From Hydractinia symbiolongicarpus (taxonomy: Eukaryota > Cnidaria > Hydrozoa > Anthoathecata > Hydractiniidae): DNA of 64,000 nt. Both the position numbers and the translations under genes were made by a program. Below, one piece after another: positions 62,401 through 64,000 of this stretch; the stretch's first letter is position 1, and every line of letters starts with the position of its first letter. The stretch spans positions 17,272,501 to 17,336,500 of the forward strand of contig NC_079886.1 in the NCBI RefSeq assembly GCF_029227915.1, in the 5' to 3' direction. The notes under the pieces are model-generated. The model was given only the letters and a program-made list of their open reading frames with translations. It made no database searches and was not told where the DNA came from.

Positions 62401-63991
62401 ATTTTTGTTTTTTCAAGGGGTTCCTTATTAAGAATAAACAGCAGGAGATCAACGATTAGTTATACTGAAAGAGAACTACTTTGTTAATCACTACCATACT
62501 GCCTGGCAGTGAGCGGGATTCGATCCGCGGTCCCCATAACTGGGAGCCGCACACGAACCCACTACACCACGGGCGGCAATATGTTAGTGATGAACTCAGA
62601 TAGTTTATCCGGATGGTGTGTATACATAGGTGAATATTTATCATAGCACATCCCGCTCACTGCCAGGCAGTATGGTAGTGATGAACAAAGTAGTTCTCTT
62701 TCAGTATGACTTACACGCATTATACTCGCCCGTCATGATCAGAGGTCTGATCGGGGTGAAGCATTCTCTGTTGAGAATGAAATACGGATGTGCTATGATA
62801 AATATTCACCTATGCAACGATTAGTTGTTTATAAATATAAACATGATTTTCTATGAAATCACTGATATCGTACATTTTAGACGCACTTCAGCAACGCTAA
62901 AGAACATGTTTAAAAATGACAAAGGCGTTCCAGTCAAACATGGTCATCTGAAGCTAACAACATTCTGATTCAAATAGAATATAAAAAAAACCCAAAAAAA
63001 ACAGAGAGATAATTTAGATAATTTGTTGAAACACTCACATAAATTTATAAAAAACCAATCTATGCACTTAAAAATGAGATGACACCATTTCTTTTAGCTC
63101 GTGGTAAACATACATTCAGAGTGCGCCTTTTAAGTCTACTTAGCAAATAACGTTTTATAACAGATATTTACCTGCTGTTCTCGTTGACCTGTCAAAGCTT
63201 GGTTCTTCAACTGTTGAATGTCATCTGAAACAAGAAAAAGATATTAAATAAACGCCATTGATACAAATATATAACTCATTGACTATTGTCGGAATTAAGC
63301 ACTTTTGATTAGCAAAATCTAATTGGTACTAAATTTCGCGATATTATAAAAGATGTTATGCATTTTATAATTGTGTTTTAAAAACTAACTATGAATTAAA
63401 AACGAAGGCTTTTTCTTCGTATGGATGAAATTGTGCGATTAAAAACGAAAAAACAAAAAAAAAAAAAAAAAAAACAGTTAACATCTTGTTATGCCCTTGC
63501 TTCAACAATACCAACGTCTAAAAGGTAGACCAAAATAATTCACAAATCTATGGACAGATCTTTTGCGACAGGTTTTAAACCAAACTTTAAAACGTGACCA
63601 CAAATAAGAGCAAGACATATTTCACATGCTTATTAAAATTCTAAGTATGACTTCATGTTTTGGAGCCACGGTTAAGCTTAAATATCAGATGCAAGAAAAA
63701 ATAGCTTTACTTTCTACTTTGCACACATCTTGATACTGTAAGATAAAGTCTTCTTGGCGGTTTCGATATTCCTTAACATAACTATCAAGGTCCTAGGAAA
63801 CAACACACACAGTTACAAATCTTAATACCCTTGAAAGTTGATCGTAATTTTATTAGAGAATAAATTTTTCTTACCATGACTCGACTTTTTAACTCGTGCA
63901 ATGTTTGTCGAATATCGGGTTGAATAGCAGGTGGTGGTGGAAGTACTTGATCAACCATTACATTGTTTACTGGAGTCAATGTCACTGAGCT
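53413..63991 (-). CDS. STAT: STAT transcription factor (STAT5/6-like), lacking N-terminal domain exons
   Basis: Minus-strand exons (high to low): 63991-63875, 63792-63711, 63224-63172, 62245-62165, 61632-61484, 60952-60901, 60746-60637, 60458-60390, 60315-60250, 60118-60077, 59911-59872, 59583-59530, 59233-59192, 58814-58740, 58604-58512, 57437-57290, 56946-56894, 56484-56390, 56058-55928, 54911-54842, 54730-54648, 54238-54178, 54097-54028, 53634-53413. They join to 2058 nt, 685 residues, in one frame. Domains in order: coiled coil ([14 protein letters not shown]), DNA-binding domain ([34 protein letters not shown]), linker ([14 protein letters not shown]), SH2 ([19 protein letters not shown]), then [12 protein letters not shown] and the likely activating tyrosine in [14 protein letters not shown]-terminal transactivation tail follows. 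LLVGSKLN, the VMEH region and [12 protein letters not shown] favour STAT5/6 over STAT1-4. The N-terminal domain lies beyond the right edge. Confidence 0.93.
54996..55316 (+). repeat. 33-bp minisatellite, 10 copies, in STAT intron
   Basis: CAGCCATTACAGAGAAAGAA plus ACACACAGCTAG(C/T) repeats with exact 33-bp spacing from 54996. Copies are nearly identical (CACATAG or CACGCAG variants), so the array is young or homogenised. It sits between the SH2 exon and the next STAT exon. Confidence 0.9.
56604..56756 (+). repeat. 17-bp minisatellite, 9 copies, in STAT intron
   Basis: The unit CRGYAGACAGTCGATCT repeats nine times. The first units read CAGTAGACAG, the middle ones CGGCAGACAG, and the last two are diverged. 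Located in the intron between exons 56946-56894 and 56484-56390. Confidence 0.9.
59007..59139 (+). mobile_element. Helitron-like copy in STAT intron
   Basis: It has ACCCGTATACGTC, CTGTCTGTCACGCG, GGACGGGCGAACCCGTGG, a hairpin, then CAACCGACTAG|T. It matches the copies at 27.9 and 32.4 kb in order and length. The 5' limit is uncertain. Confidence 0.65.
60139..60199. repeat. ACA/ACG-rich microsatellite in STAT intron
   Basis: Imperfect (ACAACA)n and (ACGACA)n run between 60139 and 60199. Confidence 0.7.
61180..61300 (+). mobile_element. Diverged Helitron-like copy in STAT intron
   Basis: ATTAATACCCGTAGTCTGTC, CAAAATGGCTGCGCACAGC, GACGAGTGAACCCGTG, a weakened hairpin, then CACAGCTAG|T. Same order of blocks as other copies but more mutated. 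Confidence 0.5.
61667..61728 (+). mobile_element. SINE tail fragment
   Basis: GGAGGTCCGATCGGGGTGAGC...GTGCCATGATG resembles the 3' part of the SINE copy at 62652-62823 (AGAGGTCTGATCGGGGTGAAGC...GTGCTATGATAA). Confidence 0.5.
62456..62577 (-). mobile_element. tRNA-derived SINE, head region, minus strand
   Basis: On the minus strand the sequence reads GCCCGTGGTGTAGTGGG (RNA polymerase III box A) and, about 45 nt on, GGATCGAATCC (box B), as in a tRNA gene. It then continues into a non-tRNA body (CACTGCCAGGCAGTATGGTAGTGAT, then AAAGTAGTTCTCTTTCAGTAT) shared with the neighbouring copy. No clean cloverleaf was found, so it is a SINE rather than a tRNA gene. Confidence 0.7.
62631..62823 (+). mobile_element. 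Second SINE copy, 5'-truncated, with inverted tail at its head
   Basis: It starts within the head (TCCCGCTCACTGCCAGGCAG at about 62652) and runs through the body to CTATGATAAATATTCACCTATG. Just before it, CATAGGTGAATATTTATCATAG (62631-62652) is the inverse of its own tail, so the copy is bounded by a near 28-bp inverted repeat. Confidence 0.6.
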
Positions 63992-64000
63992 CTAAATACA

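Noticed and set aside
62497-62577. Possible functional tRNA gene
   Set aside because: Boxes A and B are present but the arms do not fold into a clean cloverleaf, and the sequence continues into a repeated body; called a SINE.

Overview
This is eukaryotic (animal) DNA: AT-rich, with small exons separated by GT-AG introns and many degenerate short transposons. The gene content suggests a cnidarian, probably a hydrozoan or other medusozoan: a neuropeptide precursor processed in cnidarian style, a STAT5/6-type STAT, a ceramide synthase with a Hox-like domain, a divergent Ly6 protein, and host-genome fragments of Polinton/virus type. I cannot name the species from sequence alone.

Layout. 1-2703 (+): the last four exons of an immunoglobulin-like protein cut by the left edge. 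7104-7637 (+): a two-exon, 146-residue secreted precursor with two PG-x-x-AWR-G-basic cassettes, read as a candidate AWRamide neuropeptide gene. 7.6-13.8 kb: no complete gene, only small repeats and two orphan exon-like stretches. 13.9-14.8 kb (-): a Ly6/uPAR-like secreted protein. 17.4-18.4 kb (-): a class A GPCR broken by two single-base frameshifts around TM7. About 20.55-32.07 kb: a large inverted duplication, two arms of roughly 3.8-4.4 kb facing each other across a 3.3 kb spacer. Each arm carries an intact amino-acid transporter gene with identical exon lengths, on opposite strands. About 34.1-35.6 kb: a decayed Polinton/virus-like element. 41.5-50.7 kb (+): a ceramide synthase gene. 53.4-64.0 kb (-): 24 exons of a STAT gene that runs off the right edge. 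The ceramide synthase and STAT genes converge.

Most striking points. (1) The ceramide synthase gene contains two 91-nt exons of identical phase, both encoding the segment before the last membrane helix. They look like mutually exclusive exons that would change the loop linked to acyl-chain specificity. (2) A short dispersed element family has Helitron hallmarks (5' TC, 3' hairpin plus CTAG, A|T target). The empty target site is preserved in the other arm of the inverted duplication. (3) A 37-bp perfect palindrome was inserted into one arm with a 5-bp target duplication, again with an empty site in the other arm. (4) The candidate AWRamide precursor. (5) Several short DNA transposons with clear ends and target duplications: Harbinger-like, TTAA-type, a 9-bp-TSD family, and one with CAG-type ends.

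All splice sites were chosen by eye from GT/AG signals and reading-frame continuity. The 24 STAT exons chain in frame to 2058 nt. The transporter exons and the ceramide synthase exons downstream of the linker also chain in frame.
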